Assembly (NCBI GenBank): GCA_028679035.1
Contig: JAJRCL010000141.1
Location: forward strand, 1-5,712
Direction of reading: 5' to 3'
Origin: Methanomicrobiales archaeon
GTDB taxonomy: Archaea > Halobacteriota > Methanomicrobia > Methanomicrobiales > JACTUA01
Length of the DNA: 5,712 bases
Shown here: in pieces, positions 5,120 through 5,712 of the stretch
How positions within the stretch are numbered: position 1 is the stretch's first letter
How the letters are laid out: the number at the start of each line of letters is the position of its first letter
Notes under the pieces: model-generated
What the model saw: the letters and a program-made list of their open reading frames with translations, nothing else
Told to the model about the DNA's origin: nothing
Databases searched by the model: none
Program-made: the position numbers and the translations under genes

Positions 5120-5712
5120 ATGTCCAACCTCACCGTTGCGGTGATCGGTCCCGAGGGTTACGCCGGGCAGCTCGGTAAAAAGGGAACGATATCCGACGTA
5201 ACCTTTTACAACCTCAAACGGGGGAGCGACACGGTGACGTACATCGAAGCGTCGCGGTACCCGGAGAAGCTCTCATCCCTCTGGTACGCCGTGGGGTGTG
5301 CAGACCGGGCGGTGGTCGTGGTCAATGCGATCACCCCGCAATTCGGTGAAACCGCCATCATGCTGGAATGTGCCGGCGTCCATAAGGGTTTGTTTGTCCT
5401 GCAGGACCCGCTCACCGCGGAGAGCCTTGCACCGGTCCTGCGGGGATGTGCCCTCGGGTCGTACACCGTCGTCCGGGATACCCCGCTAGAAATCCGGGAA
5501 TCTCTCCTGAAAGAAGCTGCAACTGCAGCGGAAATGGCCGGGCCGGAGACAGGAGGGTCCGTCGCCATCGATCATTCCTACGCAGTGCGGGGGATCGGGA
5601 CGGTTGTCCTGGGAACCGTGACTGCAGGATCCATTCACCGGCATGATACGCTGACGCTGCTTCCCGGTGACTTGCAGGCCCAGGTGCGTTCGATCCAGAA
5701 ACACGATGATGA
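5120..5712 (+). CDS. EF-Tu/SelB-like protein with degenerate GTPase domain and EF-Tu domain 2 (3' end outside window)
   Basis: The first 197 residues are visible; the frame is open to the window edge. Residues 1-130 keep the outline of a translation-factor GTPase domain: an initial strand TVAVIG (5-10), a CADRAVVVVNA strand (60-70) where EF-Tu has its 'D.AVLVVDA' strand, then ETAIMLECAGVHKGLFVL (77-94). The GTP-binding signatures are altered. The P-loop position reads GPEGYAGQLGKKG instead of GHVDHGKT, no DxxG is evident (YIEASRYPEK, 41-50), and the NKxD position reads LQDPLT. Residues about 147-193 form a well-preserved EF-Tu domain 2: AIDHSYAVRGIGTVV, then GTVTAGSIHRHDTLTLLPG, then VRSIQKHD. 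This is the pattern of archaeal 'EF-Tu domain 2' proteins related to SelB and aEF-1alpha, here probably unable to hydrolyse GTP normally. The ATG is supported by AGGTG seven bases upstream. It may share a transcript with the helicase pair. Role unknown. Confidence 0.85.
   Translation, partial: MSNLTVAVIGPEGYAGQLGKKGTISDVTFYNLKRGSDTVTYIEASRYPEKLSSLWYAVGCADRAVVVVNAITPQFGETAIMLECAGVHKGLFVLQDPLTAESLAPVLRGCALGSYTVVRDTPLEIRESLLKEAATAAEMAGPETGGSVAIDHSYAVRGIGTVVLGTVTAGSIHRHDTLTLLPGDLQAQVRSIQKHDD

Noticed and set aside
5147..5190. GKKGT in the last gene considered as a working Walker A motif
   Set aside because: The preceding spacing and the lack of a clear DxxG or NKxD motif do not fit a functional G domain of the EF-Tu type.

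Overview
The window looks like a chromosomal segment of a methanogenic archaeon, most likely from the order Methanomicrobiales (inferred by reading, not by search). The support is: GGTG/GAGG-type ribosome binding sites, U-rich terminators without strong hairpins, a TATA/BRE-like promoter, an archaeal-style lipoprotein signal with N-glycosylation sequons, a ferredoxin:disulfide reductase fused to rubredoxin of the kind known from methanogens, and an archaeal translation-factor-like protein with an EF-Tu domain 2. Coding regions are moderately GC-rich and the left-hand intergenic regions are AT-rich.

Layout from left to right. (1) An AT-rich leader of about 110 bp carries a TATA-like box just upstream of a monocistronic gene on the + strand. 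The gene encodes a 182-residue lipoprotein with 15 CxC clusters (31 cysteines), and it ends at a T-tract. (2) Convergent to it on the - strand is a two-gene redox operon: a small glutaredoxin/NrdH-like protein (CGWC), followed with an ATGA overlap by a ferredoxin:disulfide reductase catalytic subunit with a C-terminal rubredoxin domain. (3) A 171-bp divergent intergenic region follows. (4) On the + strand is an 878-residue Lhr-family superfamily 2 helicase, translationally coupled (ATGA overlap) to a 240-residue PdeM/COG1407-like metallophosphoesterase. (5) After a 43-bp gap that contains a ribosome-binding-site hairpin, a gene begins that runs off the window. It encodes an EF-Tu/SelB-like protein whose GTP-binding motifs have degenerated but whose EF-Tu domain 2 looks intact.

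How the genes may work together. The - strand pair forms a plausible electron relay: ferredoxin to the [4Fe-4S]/disulfide centre of the reductase, then to the CGWC redoxin, then to a target such as an anaerobic ribonucleotide reductase. The helicase and phosphoesterase form a nucleic-acid processing or repair pair like the bacterial Lhr/PdeM association. The Cys-rich lipoprotein stands alone, probably on the outer face of the membrane. It is the least familiar element and has a metallothionein-like look. No stretch longer than 300 bp lacks a gene, and I see no RNA gene, mobile element or CRISPR array.
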